Shown piece after piece: positions 1 through 7,904 of a stretch of 64,000 nt of DNA. Position numbers and translations under genes: made by a program. Numbering within the stretch: position 1 is the first letter of the stretch; every line of letters begins with the position of its first letter. Source of the stretch: Nonomuraea dietziae (GTDB taxonomy: Bacteria > Actinomycetota > Actinomycetes > Streptosporangiales > Streptosporangiaceae); assembly GCF_014195505.1 (NCBI RefSeq), contig NZ_JACIBV010000001.1:620001-684000 (forward strand), read 5' to 3'. Under the pieces are notes generated by a model, which did no database searches, was not told the origin of the DNA, and saw nothing but the letters and a program-made list of their open reading frames with translations.

Positions 1-111
1 CCCGTTCGCGCCGACCCGGGACGGGGCCAGGAGCCCGACGCGGTCGTAGTGACGCAGGGTGCGACTGCTGATGCCGGCCCTCGCCGCGAGTTCCTGGATC
101 GTCCACTCCAT
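1..111 (-). CDS. MerR-family regulator, N-terminal part (runs off window)
   Basis: The reverse strand from 111 downward encodes the recognition part of a MerR-type winged helix: M-E-W-T-I-Q-E-L-A, then A-G-I-S-S-R-T-L-R-H-Y-D and the V-G-L-L wing, ending inside the reading frame at base 1. Only 37 residues are inside the window, so the effector-binding domain is unseen. The gene lies 10 bp downstream of the metalloprotease gene in the same direction. The two look like one operon whose promoter has MerR-type 19-bp spacing, so autoregulation is likely (inference). Confidence 0.85.
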   Translation of the reverse strand, partial: MEWTIQELAARAGISSRTLRHYDRVGLLAPSRVGANG

Positions 112-121
112 CCTTCCAGTG

Positions 122-1006
122 TCACCCGCGGCGCAGCGTGGCCGCGATGACCTCCGAGCTGTCGGCGTGCAGGGCCTGCGCCGCCGTCTGCCCGGTCGCC
201 GCCAGGTAGGTGTCGACCAGCCGGTTGCCCGCGGCGTAACCGGCACCCATCGGCAATCCCACCGGGGTGACACCGAGGTGCTCGGCGCCGGGGTCGCCGT
301 GCACCCAGGCAGTGAAGTTCTGCATGCCTGTCACGTCGAGCCCGGTGAGCACCTTGGCGAAGATCTCGTCATCGTGCAGGTGCGGCACACCGATGCGGGC
401 GGGGCCGAGCTCGTCGCCGTAGAGCTGGCGGGCGAAGGCGTCGGCCAGGCCCTCGCCGACGATGTGATCGCCGACCGTGACGGTCATCGGGTCCCACACC
501 ACCCCGCCCGGGCTCCACCGCAGGTTGTGGTGCAGTTCGTGCACGGCGGTGGCCTCCAGCCGCTCCACGTTCTCGGGGAAGGGCCAGAACGTGATCACGA
601 TCTGGCCGGAGATGCCGCCGAACCCGGTCACTCCCAGGCAGGGACCCATGAAGTGCTTGTCAGCCGGATCGCCGAGGACGAACAGCACGGTGATGTCCGG
701 AGCCTCCAGCCCCGGCGTCGCCTCCAGAAGTACGGCGAGAGCGTCGTCGAGCGCGCGTTGCATCCGCTCCCAGGCCCCGGCCGCCGCCAGAGTTTCGAGC
801 GCGTCGAGGCAACGCTCCTCGTCGCGGTCGATGGGGAACCCGGACGTTTGGAGGTGTATGGCCACCAGGTCGGCCTCGCCGGGGTAGTAGCGGTACATGT
901 CCCGGATGGGCTCCAGCATCGAACGCAGCAGGTCAACGCGGTCCGCTACCGGGGCCAGCAGGATCCGTCTCATGGCGGAGTAGGTGTCAAGAACAGTGAT
1001 CGACAT
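122..1006 (-). CDS. DUF2268-type putative zinc protease
   Basis: A 294-residue protein without signal peptide or membrane segment. It carries an HExxH zinc-protease motif (AVHELHHNLRW, His156-Glu157...His160) followed about 35 residues later by G-E-G-L-A-D-A-F-A, which could supply the third ligand. This arrangement and the flanking G-P-C-L-G-V-T-G-F-G-G-I-S-G block match the DUF2268 family of predicted Zn-dependent proteases. Homologues are often fused or linked to regulators. The ATG at 1006 was chosen because it sits exactly at the predicted start of a MerR-type promoter; a longer frame to 1066 would run through that promoter. Substrate unknown. Confidence 0.8.
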   Translation of the reverse strand: MSITVLDTYSAMRRILLAPVADRVDLLRSMLEPIRDMYRYYPGEADLVAIHLQTSGFPIDRDEERCLDALETLAAAGAWERMQRALDDALAVLLEATPGLEAPDITVLFVLGDPADKHFMGPCLGVTGFGGISGQIVITFWPFPENVERLEATAVHELHHNLRWSPGGVVWDPMTVTVGDHIVGEGLADAFARQLYGDELGPARIGVPHLHDDEIFAKVLTGLDVTGMQNFTAWVHGDPGAEHLGVTPVGLPMGAGYAAGNRLVDTYLAATGQTAAQALHADSSEVIAATLRRG

Positions 1007-1013
1007 GCCTGCG

Positions 1014-1044
1014 ATGCTAGAAGTTGACGCAGCGTCAAGGTCAA
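1014..1044 (-). promoter_or_regulatory. MerR-type promoter and operator, 19-bp spacer
   Basis: Read on the minus strand there is a -35 box TTGACC (1039-1044), a 19-bp spacer and a -10 box TAGCAT (1014-1019). The spacer contains a perfect 15-bp palindrome, TTGACGC-T-GCGTCAA (1024-1038). An overlong spacer carrying a dyad is the hallmark of MerR-activated promoters. The -10 box ends 7 nt before the ATG at 1006, so the message is probably leaderless. Confidence 0.75.
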
Positions 1045-1176
1045 ACCAGCGGCGACCCGCCGTCACCCAGCCCCGTCATGGGCCGGCCGTTCGCCGCTGA
1101 CGGACTCACGCGCGCCCCGGCCTGTGCTCGCCGTCTCGCCAGGTGAATGGAGGTGATCGTGCAGATCGCGAGCCTG

Positions 1177-1797
1177 TCAGCTGCCGCTCGTCGAGCCGCG
1201 GGTGGACGGCGTGGTCGGCCTGCCGGCTGATTGCCAGCCGCGGGTGAGGATGTCGAAGATTGTTTCGACGGCGGCGCGGCGGTCTTGGTGGCCTCGCGCG
1301 AGGGCAGGGATTTCGAGGACGTATCGGGCGAGGACTGTACAGGCGAGGTCGTCGTGGTCGACGTCGAGCTCGTCGGCGATGGCCGCGGCGAGGGCGTCGG
1401 TGTGCCGGGTCCACATGCGTTCGGCGTAGGCGTGCAGCTCCGGCGTGGAGTCCACCAGCTGGGTGAACCCGGCCCGCTGCGGGTGCGTCTCGATCGGCAG
1501 CCAGGTATCCAGGACGTGTCGGCGGAGGGCGTCGGGGATGCTCTGGCCGGCGGGCCGCTGCCGAACCGCGGCGACCAGCTCCGCTTCCCGGTCCTCGTCC
1601 TGGTCGAAGACGAGGGCTTCCTTGCCGGTGAAGTGCTTGAACACCGTGGTGGTCGACACATCGGCAGCTTCGGCGATGTCGCGGATGCTCACCTGGTCGT
1701 AGCCGTGCTCCAGGAAGAGATCCAGGGCGGCGTCGGCGATCGCTTGACGGGTGGCCGCCTTCTTGCGTTCACGGCGGCTGACGGGTGGCACGGTCAT
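1177..1797 (-). CDS. TetR-family repressor
   Basis: A 206-residue TetR/AcrR protein: N-terminal helix-turn-helix at about residues 10-56 (T-R-Q-A-I-A-D-A-A-L-D-L-F, then V-S-T-T-T-V-F-K-H-F), followed by an alpha-helical ligand domain. It is transcribed away from the Tet(X)-like monooxygenase gene, with about 250 bp between the starts, the usual layout of a repressor controlling a divergent enzyme. No Shine-Dalgarno is seen before the ATG, and a TATGCT box lies 6 nt upstream, so leaderless initiation is possible. The ligand is probably a substrate of the monooxygenase (inference). Confidence 0.88.
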   Translation of the reverse strand: MTVPPVSRRERKKAATRQAIADAALDLFLEHGYDQVSIRDIAEAADVSTTTVFKHFTGKEALVFDQDEDREAELVAAVRQRPAGQSIPDALRRHVLDTWLPIETHPQRAGFTQLVDSTPELHAYAERMWTRHTDALAAAIADELDVDHDDLACTVLARYVLEIPALARGHQDRRAAVETIFDILTRGWQSAGRPTTPSTRGSTSGS

Positions 1798-2049
1798 GGG
1801 TTGAGCATATCCGCTAGTGGCCTCATATAAATAGTGGCATCAGTTGTTTAGTTGACTCATTGCACTTTTATGCCTAGCGTGCTGGATGGGAGCCACGAGA
1901 CCCGAGGATCCAGGCGTTTCGCCCTGCACCCCTTCGTTCGCCGTGGCCCTGTCATCGCGGACCTGTCTGCGAGGCGCCGGGCCGGAAGACCCGGCTCAGG
2001 CGCCCCGAGGCCCCGGGTCCCGCTCTCCATCGACCGAAAGGAACCAGCC
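1798..2049. promoter_or_regulatory. Divergent tetR / monooxygenase promoter region
   Basis: This 252-bp gap is locally AT-rich around 1820-1875. It holds two direct copies of TAGTGGC (1815-1821 and 1832-1838, 17 bp apart), which is a possible repressor half-site arrangement. On the plus strand TTGACT (1853-1858), 16 bp and TAGCGT (1875-1880) could be the monooxygenase promoter. A Shine-Dalgarno GAAAGGAA precedes the GTG at 2050. The operator assignment is tentative. Confidence 0.45.
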
Positions 2050-3192
2050 GTGACGTCTTCCGCGCCCGACCGTGCCCGCATCAGCATCATCGGCGCCGGG
2101 CCCGGCGGCCTGACCTGCGCACGAATCCTGCAGCGGCGCGGTCTGGCGGTCACCGTCCATGACCGCGACAGCGGCCCGAACGCCCGTGACCAGGGTGGCA
2201 CCCTGGACCTGCACGCCGACAGCGGTCAGAGAGCACTGCGCGAAGCCGACCTGCTGGAAGAGTTCTTCGCCCTGGCCCGCCCTGAGGGGCAGGAGATGCG
2301 CCAGATGAACCCCGCTGGCGAGATCCTGTTCCATCACGTCCCCGAGGACGGCGAGCTGTTCAAGCCGGAAATCAACCGCGGTGACCTGCGGGACCTGCTG
2401 CTGGGCTCGTTGCAGCCGGGAACCGTGCAGTGGGGCCGCGCCCTCGCCTCGATCAGCGGCCCCGCCGACGGGCCGCGCCTGCTGCACTTCGCCGACGGCA
2501 CGTATCTCGAGACCGACTTGGTCATCGGCGCGGACGGCGCCTTCTCCCGGGTCCGTCCGGCCGTCTCGCCCGCCGTCCCGCAGTACACCGGGGTGAGCTT
2601 CCTTGAGATGTGGTTCTCCGACGTCCAGACCCGGCACCCCGAGATCGCCGAGCTGGTCGGCCAGGGCGGCGCCGCCGCGGCCGACGGTGACCGCGGCATG
2701 TTCGCCCAACGCAACAGCAGCGACCACATCCGCGTCTACCTCATCCGGCGCGTCCCGGTCGATTGGATCAAGCGAAGCGGCCTGACCATCGACGACACCG
2801 ACGCCATCCGCGCCCTGCTCCTTGAGGAGTACGCGAGCTGGTCGCCGCGCCTGCGCCAGCTGATCAGCGGCAACGACGGCCTCCACGTCGACCGCCCGAT
2901 CTTCGCCCTCCCCGTCCCGCACACCTGGGCGCACAACCCGACCGTCACCCTGCTCGGCGACGCAGCCCACCTCATGCCCCCGCTCGGCGTCGGCGTCAAC
3001 CTCGCCATGCTCGACGCCAGCGAGCTCGCCGTCACCTTGGCGAATTCTGCCACCGTCGCCGACGCTGTCCGCGCCTACGAAAGCACCATGCTGCCCCGCG
3101 CGACCGAGATGGCCAAGCTCCTGGAGGGCGGCACCGAGCAGCTGCTGTCCGACGAACTGCCCGACTTCGCCCAGGACAGCACGCAGCCGTGA
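2050..3192 (+). CDS. Tet(X)-like FAD-dependent monooxygenase
   Basis: A 380-residue class A flavoprotein monooxygenase. Residues 11-20 carry the FAD-binding I-S-I-I-G-A-G-P-G-G. Residues 50-75 read G-G-T-L-D-L-H-A-D-S-G-Q, the segment typical of Tet(X), which hydroxylates tetracyclines with NADPH and O2. A D-G motif (VIGADGAFSRVR) and the ribityl-binding G-D-A-A-H-L-M-P-P follow. GTG 2050 is preceded by GAAAGGAA; the frame is open further upstream but without a ribosome binding site. A TetR gene is divergent. Similarity to Tet(X) places it in the family; whether it inactivates a tetracycline or oxidises another aromatic compound cannot be read from the sequence. Confidence 0.87.
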   Translation: MTSSAPDRARISIIGAGPGGLTCARILQRRGLAVTVHDRDSGPNARDQGGTLDLHADSGQRALREADLLEEFFALARPEGQEMRQMNPAGEILFHHVPEDGELFKPEINRGDLRDLLLGSLQPGTVQWGRALASISGPADGPRLLHFADGTYLETDLVIGADGAFSRVRPAVSPAVPQYTGVSFLEMWFSDVQTRHPEIAELVGQGGAAAADGDRGMFAQRNSSDHIRVYLIRRVPVDWIKRSGLTIDDTDAIRALLLEEYASWSPRLRQLISGNDGLHVDRPIFALPVPHTWAHNPTVTLLGDAAHLMPPLGVGVNLAMLDASELAVTLANSATVADAVRAYESTMLPRATEMAKLLEGGTEQLLSDELPDFAQDSTQP

Positions 3193-3260
3193 ACATGACC
3201 GACATCTCCCTTCGGCGAGATGCCGTCCCGCACCTCGGGCGCGGACGAAGGGCGGCGGCC

Positions 3261-3430
3261 ATGACGGAAAAGAAGCGCCACACCACCGTCACCACCCAGG
3301 AACCGGCCGTGCAGGAGCAGGGCCCGGCCGGCGCCGCCCGCTCCCTGCGCGCCGCACTGCCCGGCCAGAACGCCTCAGCCACGCCGAACAGCAGCTCCTC
3401 ACGGAATGGCTGGACCGCCTGTCCGCATAG
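3261..3430 (+). pseudogene. Possible remnant of a MarR-like regulator C-terminus
   Basis: Bases 3371-3430 encode R-L-S-H-A-E-Q-Q-L-L-T-E-W-L-D-R-L-S-A followed by a stop, which looks like the final dimerisation helix of a MarR protein. The preceding 110 bp continue a helical-looking reading (Q-E-Q-G-P-A-G-A-A-R-S-L-R-A-A-L) only in a different frame, with an ATG at 3261. A single shift near 3365-3371 would join them. No helix-turn-helix survives. Weak evidence. Confidence 0.3.
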
Positions 3431-3518
3431 CCGCCCCTACGGACAGGGAGTGCGAGAGCTGACCGTGCAACGGTTGGCGGACGCCCCTCAGCCCCACCCC
3501 CGTCTGCCATCGAGGCGC

Positions 3519-4418
3519 TCAACGTGCGGCTTGCGCGGTGACGCGCTCGATGGCCTGGACGGCGACATCGGGCTGATCGACGTAGATGTAGTGCTCGCTG
3601 TTGGTGGCCGTGCTCAGGGTGCTGTCGCTGGACAGCGCGAGCCACCTGCGCTGGCCTGCGGCCCACGCCTTCTCCAGGCGCGGCCCGTACTGGGGCAGGG
3701 CCCGGAGGTACGGCTTGCCGTGCGTGATGACCTCGACCGGGATGTTCCCCGCGGAGCGGACCTTGCCATCGGGGATGACGAGCTTCTCCGGATTCTGTCC
3801 CTGAAAGATCGCGAGGTTCTGCGCGCGCAACTCGGCCGCCGGGCCCTTGGCGGACTCGGGGATCGCCTTCGTGATGTCGTCCAGCATCGTGGGCGGCGTG
3901 GCGTCCATCAGGACCAGCCCCTTGACCCGGTCCTGGTGGTCAGGGGCGTACCTCGCGGCGATCAGCCCGCCCAGCGAGTGCCCGGCCAGGACGACCGGGC
4001 GGTCACCGGACACGCGGTCGAGAACCCCGGTCAGGATCTTCCCCGCGCTGGAGAAGTCCTGTGGGCCGTCCGGCTGGTCGCTCGCGCCCGCGCCGAGCCG
4101 GTCGTAGGAGCAGACCCGGTTCTGCTCGCTCAGCGTCTTCTGGACGGCGGCCAGCTTGTCCAGCCCATCGCCCCCTCCGTGCATCAGCACGATGACCGGC
4201 TTGCCTTTCGCCGGGTCGCCGGAACAGGACACGTTCACCGAACGGCCCGAGACCTCGATCTTCTCGGTCCCGGAGATGGGGGCGGCGTCGGCTGACCGCG
4301 TGGCGGAGGCGAAGGGGTCCCAGTTCTCCACCGCGTCGCCATCGCATCCGGCGGCCCCCGCGCCGACCACGGTGCAGCACAGCGCGGCCACGACGGATGT
4401 CTTGATCTTGCGGAGCAT
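3519..4418 (-). CDS. Secreted lipoprotein alpha/beta hydrolase
   Basis: A 299-residue protein beginning M-L-R-K-I-K with a hydrophobic segment and a lipobox-like A-A-G-C (Cys25), so it is probably exported and lipid-anchored. The mature part is an alpha/beta hydrolase: oxyanion loop L-M-H-G-G-G-D-G, nucleophile elbow V-L-A-G-H-S-L-G-G, and a late His in S-E-H-Y-I-Y-V-D. GGAGG lies 5 nt before the ATG at 4418, which fixes the start. Another frame extends upstream but would remove the signal peptide. It faces the CPBP protease operon across a mirrored promoter and is probably expressed with it. Substrate unknown. Confidence 0.85.
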   Translation of the reverse strand: MLRKIKTSVVAALCCTVVGAGAAGCDGDAVENWDPFASATRSADAAPISGTEKIEVSGRSVNVSCSGDPAKGKPVIVLMHGGGDGLDKLAAVQKTLSEQNRVCSYDRLGAGASDQPDGPQDFSSAGKILTGVLDRVSGDRPVVLAGHSLGGLIAARYAPDHQDRVKGLVLMDATPPTMLDDITKAIPESAKGPAAELRAQNLAIFQGQNPEKLVIPDGKVRSAGNIPVEVITHGKPYLRALPQYGPRLEKAWAAGQRRWLALSSDSTLSTATNSEHYIYVDQPDVAVQAIERVTAQAAR

Positions 4419-4505
4419 GAGGTCCTCCAGTGGGGGAGTCGACGCCGGGTGATGCACACGGCGGTGTGGCGGGAAAGCGGACGGAGCGCCGTGGCTGCGT
4501 CGTAA

Positions 4506-4625
4506 CGCTACGGATCGCGCGCTCCGAGATCGTCCCCGCACGGTGGACATGCGCTTGTCCCCCGTGCGAGCTACCGGCGAATGTCCACGGTGTGGGGACG
4601 ATCCCGGAGCGCCGGCTCCCTAGCG
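4506..4625. promoter_or_regulatory. Mirrored twin promoter: 49-bp imperfect inverted repeat
   Basis: Arms 4506-4554 and 4577-4625 are reverse complements at roughly four of every five positions, separated by 22 bp. Reading outward, each arm holds ATGTCCAC, then GGGGACGATC, then CGGAGCGC, and ends in TAGCGTT. This gives a GACGAT / TAGCGT promoter-like pair with an 18-bp spacer on both strands. Each arm also contains a GTCC...GGGGAC dyad that could be an operator. One copy points to the lipoprotein hydrolase (start 4418), the other to the CPBP gene (start 4678). Confidence 0.65.
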
Positions 4626-4677
4626 TTTGTCGGCGTACCCGCGCGCACCGGCCGCGGGAGGTCGCAAGGGAGTCGTC

Positions 4678-5499
4678 ATGCGTCTGTTGAAGCAGCTCGT
4701 GCCCGTCGCGGCGGTCGCCGCCGTCGGCGGCGCGGGCGTGCAGGCAGTGGGGGGAAATCCGTACCTCACCCTGGTCCTCGGCGTCGCGACGGCCGTGCTC
4801 GCAGTGTTCGTGTACGCCCGCGTGGTGCGCTGGTCCGAGCGCCGCGCGCCGGTGGAGGTGGCGGCGCAAGGCGCCGTCCGCGCGATCGCACGAGGGGCGC
4901 TGATCGGTGTCGCGCTGTTCGCGGCCGTCATCGTGAACATCGCTCTCGTGGGCGGCTACCGCATCGACGGCCTGGGCTCGCCAGCGGGCGCGGTGGGGCT
5001 GCTCGGCTTCATGGCCGCCGCCGCGGTGACGGAGGAACTGCTGTTTCGCGGCATCCTGTTCAGGATCGTCGAGGAACGCGCGGGGACGTGGACGGCGCTG
5101 GCGCTGACAGGTCTGCTGTTCGGCCTGGCGCACCTGTTCAACCCGCACGCCGACCTGTGGGGCGCGATCGCCATCGCGATCGAGGCGGGCGGCATGCTCG
5201 CCGCCGCCTACGCCGCCACTCGCACCCTGTGGGTGCCGATCGGTGTGCACTTCGGCTGGAACTTCGCGGCGGCCGGCATCTTCGGCACCGAGGTTTCGGG
5301 CAACGGCGCGACGCAGGGGCTGCTCCATGGCGTGACGTCGGGCCCTGCCCTGCTCACGGGCGGCACGTTCGGGCCGGAGGCGAGCCCGTACGCGGTGGTG
5401 TTCGGCCTGCTGCTGACGGTCGGGTTCATGTGGCTGGCCCGCCGGCGCGGCAACGTGGTTCCGCTTCGGCGCGGCGCGACCGCTACGCTCGCCCGATGA
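4678..5499 (+). CDS. CPBP family intramembrane metalloprotease
   Basis: A 273-residue polytopic membrane protein of the CPBP (CAAX protease and bacteriocin-processing, Abi) family. The three family motifs are present: E-E-L-L-F-R-G (Glu119-Glu120, Arg124), F-G-L-A-H (His152) and H-F-G-W-N (His191, Asn195). These supply the glutamate, histidine and asparagine of the active site. About seven hydrophobic segments are visible. AAGGGAG precedes the ATG at 4678. The stop overlaps the kinase start (ATGA), so the gene leads a three-gene operon with a two-component system and may take part in sensing or processing a membrane peptide signal (inference). Confidence 0.88.
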   Translation: MRLLKQLVPVAAVAAVGGAGVQAVGGNPYLTLVLGVATAVLAVFVYARVVRWSERRAPVEVAAQGAVRAIARGALIGVALFAAVIVNIALVGGYRIDGLGSPAGAVGLLGFMAAAAVTEELLFRGILFRIVEERAGTWTALALTGLLFGLAHLFNPHADLWGAIAIAIEAGGMLAAAYAATRTLWVPIGVHFGWNFAAAGIFGTEVSGNGATQGLLHGVTSGPALLTGGTFGPEASPYAVVFGLLLTVGFMWLARRRGNVVPLRRGATATLAR

Positions 5500-6650
5500 T
5501 CGATCTACGGCGGCTCACGGACCTGTGGCGGCGGTGCGACGTCGTGGTCCGGGATCTTCCGTTCGGGCTGCTGATGGCTGTCGCATCGCTCCTGCCGGCG
5601 CTCCACGGCAAGGGGACGCAGGTCGGCGATCTGCCGGCTCGTCCCTTCGACGCGCTGGCGTTCGTGGTGATCGCCCTGGAGTGCCTTCCGCTCGCCGTGC
5701 GCCGGCGGTGGCCGGCCGTCTGTCTCGTCCTGGTGTCGCTCGGCTTCGCCCTTGACCAGCTCCTCGCCTACCACGTGTTGGCGAGCAACGCGCTGCCCAT
5801 CGCGCTCATCAGCGCGGGCGCCCATCTGGAGCGCCACCGGCGCGTCACCGTACTCCTCCTCTCCATGGCGTACGTGCCGCTGGCGGTCGCGCTCGGCCGG
5901 CTCGGCGCGACCGAGAGGCCGGAAGGGTACGTGGTGTTCTACCTGGCGCTGGCCCTCGCGTGGGGCATCGGCGTCTGGCTGCGCTCCACCCGGGCCGCCG
6001 AGGCCGAGCGCCGCCGCCACGTCGCCGAGGTCACCCGCGCCGCCGAGCGGACCCGCATCGCCCGCGAGCTTCACGACGTCGTGACCCACCACGTGACGGC
6101 CATGGTCGTGCAGGCCGAGGCCGCACGCTACCTGACCGCCGCGCCCGACCGCCTCGACGCGACCCTGAGCGCCGTCACCGACACCGGCCGGCGGGCCATC
6201 GCCGACCTGCGGCACATGCTCGACCTCCTCAGGGCCGATCACGACACCGACGTCAGCATGCCGACTGCCGGTGAGCTCCACACGCTCGTGGAGCAGACCC
6301 GCCGGGCCGGGCAGCCGGTGGAGTTCACCGAGGAGGGCAGCCCGGCCGAATCGGCGGGCAGCGCCGAGTTCGTGACCTATAGGGTCGTCCAGGAGGCCCT
6401 GACGAACGCCCTCAAATACGCCCACGGCAGCCCCACCGTGGTCCGCGTGCGCTACGGCGAGAAGGAGATCAGCGTGGCGGTCGGCACCGACGGCTCCGGC
6501 TCCCTGGCCGCCTCTCCCGGCGGGAGCGGACGCGGCCTGGCAGGGCTCCGCGAGCGGGTCGAAGCGCTCGGCGGCGAGTTCCGGGCCGACCGGCAGGCGG
6601 GCGGCGGCTTCCTCGTGCGGGCCCGCATCCCTGCGGGGAGCCCGTCGTGA
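5496..6650 (+). CDS. Membrane sensor histidine kinase (HisKA_3 type)
   Basis: A 384-residue kinase. Residues 22-165 form about five transmembrane segments with almost no extracellular loops, suggesting sensing within the membrane. The H-box is R-I-A-R-E-L-H-D-V-V-T-H-H (His193 phospho-acceptor). The N-box is Q-E-A-L-T-N-A-L-K-Y-A (Asn304), and the final G-R-G-L-A-G-L-R-E-R completes the ATPase fold. It overlaps the CPBP gene by 4 bp upstream and the response regulator by 4 bp downstream. This is a NarL-type two-component pair; the mirrored promoter at 4506-4625 is a natural candidate target (inference). Confidence 0.92.
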   Translation: MIDLRRLTDLWRRCDVVVRDLPFGLLMAVASLLPALHGKGTQVGDLPARPFDALAFVVIALECLPLAVRRRWPAVCLVLVSLGFALDQLLAYHVLASNALPIALISAGAHLERHRRVTVLLLSMAYVPLAVALGRLGATERPEGYVVFYLALALAWGIGVWLRSTRAAEAERRRHVAEVTRAAERTRIARELHDVVTHHVTAMVVQAEAARYLTAAPDRLDATLSAVTDTGRRAIADLRHMLDLLRADHDTDVSMPTAGELHTLVEQTRRAGQPVEFTEEGSPAESAGSAEFVTYRVVQEALTNALKYAHGSPTVVRVRYGEKEISVAVGTDGSGSLAASPGGSGRGLAGLRERVEALGGEFRADRQAGGGFLVRARIPAGSPS

Positions 6651-7306
6651 CCGCGCCGATCCGGGTCCTGGTCTGCGACGACCAGGCGCTGATCCGCACC
6701 GGCTTCGCGACGATCATCGACGCGCAGCCCGACCTGGAGGTGGTGGGCGAGTGCGGCGACGGCCGCGCCGCGGTCGACCTCGCCCGGCGCCTGAGCCCCG
6801 ACATCGTGGTGATGGACGTGCGGATGCCGGTGCTCGACGGCATCGAGGCGACCCGCCTGCTGGCCGGCGCCGGGGTGGAGCATCCGGTCAAGGTGCTCGT
6901 GGTGACCACGTTCAACCTGGACGAGTACGTCTACGAGGCGCTGCGCGCGGGGGCCGGCGGCTTCCTGCTCAAGGACGCTCCACCGGCGCAGCTCCTGCAC
7001 GGCATCCGCACCGTCGCGACCGGCGCTGCGCTGCTGGCCCCCGAGGTGACCCGGCAGCTCGTCGGCAGGTACGCGTCCCGGATCCGCCCCACCGAGGGCA
7101 CCGCGGACGACAGCGCGCTGACACCGCGCGAGCTGGAAGTGCTGCGCCTGATCGCCGACGGCCAGTCCAACAGCGAGATCGCCGCCACCCTGGTGATCAG
7201 CCACGAGACCGTCAAGACGTACGTGTCGCGTATCCTCACCAAGCTCGGCCTGCGCGACCGCGTGCAGGCGGTGGTCTACGCCTACCGCAGGGGCCTGGTC
7301 ACCTGA
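6647..7306 (+). CDS. NarL/LuxR-type response regulator
   Basis: A 219-residue response regulator. The receiver domain has acidic pocket Asp11-Asp12, phosphorylation site Asp57 (IVVMDVRMP), the switch threonine in V-V-T-T-F and the lysine in L-L-K-D. A LuxR helix-turn-helix fills residues about 150-215 (L-T-P-R-E-L-E-V-L-R-L-I, then V-I-S-H-E-T-V-K-T-Y-V). It starts with GTG at 6647, overlapping the kinase stop, and is the last gene of the CPBP-kinase-regulator operon. Confidence 0.93.
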   Translation: MTAPIRVLVCDDQALIRTGFATIIDAQPDLEVVGECGDGRAAVDLARRLSPDIVVMDVRMPVLDGIEATRLLAGAGVEHPVKVLVVTTFNLDEYVYEALRAGAGGFLLKDAPPAQLLHGIRTVATGAALLAPEVTRQLVGRYASRIRPTEGTADDSALTPRELEVLRLIADGQSNSEIAATLVISHETVKTYVSRILTKLGLRDRVQAVVYAYRRGLVT

Positions 7307-7333
7307 GACGCCCCTCCGTGGCCCTCTCGACCG

Positions 7334-7786
7334 TCAGCACTCGGCCGTCGGCTCGGCTGCGTCATGTGCGCGCGAGGAGCGGGCCGAGACGACGTTGAGC
7401 AGGTTGACGAGCCGATCGAGCTGTTCCGGGTCCAGGCGTCCGGTCGCGGGCGCCAGGGCGCGCCGGATGTCGTCCCCCACGCGTTCGGCGAGTTCGAGCC
7501 CGGCTGGGGTGATGAACACCTCGACGACCCGCCCGTCCTCGGGGTTCTTGCCGCGTGTCAGCAACCCCCGGCGCTGGGCGCGGTCGATGAGGCCGGACAT
7601 CGTGGACTTGTCCAGGCCGAGGTAGGCGGCCAGTTCGGTGATGCGGGCGCGGCGGTCGCGGAGGATGCCGAGCACCCGTAGCTGGGTGAGCGACAAATCG
7701 TGCTCGCCGCCGATGCGGGTCAGCACGCCTGCCACCTCGAAGGTGGTCCTGACGAGGGCGTCCACGACATCGTCAGTGGCGGTCAT
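7334..7786 (-). CDS. MarR-family repressor
   Basis: A 150-residue MarR protein: winged helix at about residues 30-100 (L-S-L-T-Q-L-R-V-L-G-I-L, then L-G-L-D-K-S-T-M-S-G-L-I-D-R, wing P-E-D-G-R-V-V-E-V-F-I-T). It is divergent from the quinone oxidoreductase operon. The 187-bp gap contains three copies of one palindrome, one at its own 5' side and two at the target promoter, so repression of both directions is likely. The ligand is probably an electrophile or quinone (inference). Confidence 0.9.
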   Translation of the reverse strand: MTATDDVVDALVRTTFEVAGVLTRIGGEHDLSLTQLRVLGILRDRRARITELAAYLGLDKSTMSGLIDRAQRRGLLTRGKNPEDGRVVEVFITPAGLELAERVGDDIRRALAPATGRLDPEQLDRLVNLLNVVSARSSRAHDAAEPTAEC

Positions 7787-7806
7787 GCGGTCATGCTAGT
7801 CCGGCG

Positions 7807-7825
7807 TGGTTGGCAGCACCAACCA
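7807..7825. promoter_or_regulatory. MarR operator O1
   Basis: A perfect palindrome TGGTTGG-CAGCA-CCAACCA, 21 bp upstream of the marR start. It has the same half-sites as O2 and O3 and probably mediates autorepression. Confidence 0.75.
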
Positions 7826-7904
7826 TGCACGAGCGAGGAAGGCCGGCACCGCCGCCGCGGAGAGCGCCCGATCCCGCGCCAGGTGATCGACCGCGCCGCA
7901 TCCG

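Noticed and set aside
3189..4295. Long plus-strand open frame across the lipoprotein hydrolase gene
   Set aside because: It is antisense to a clear alpha/beta hydrolase with signal peptide and ribosome binding site; its residues are the Arg/Gly/Pro-rich pattern of a GC-rich shadow.
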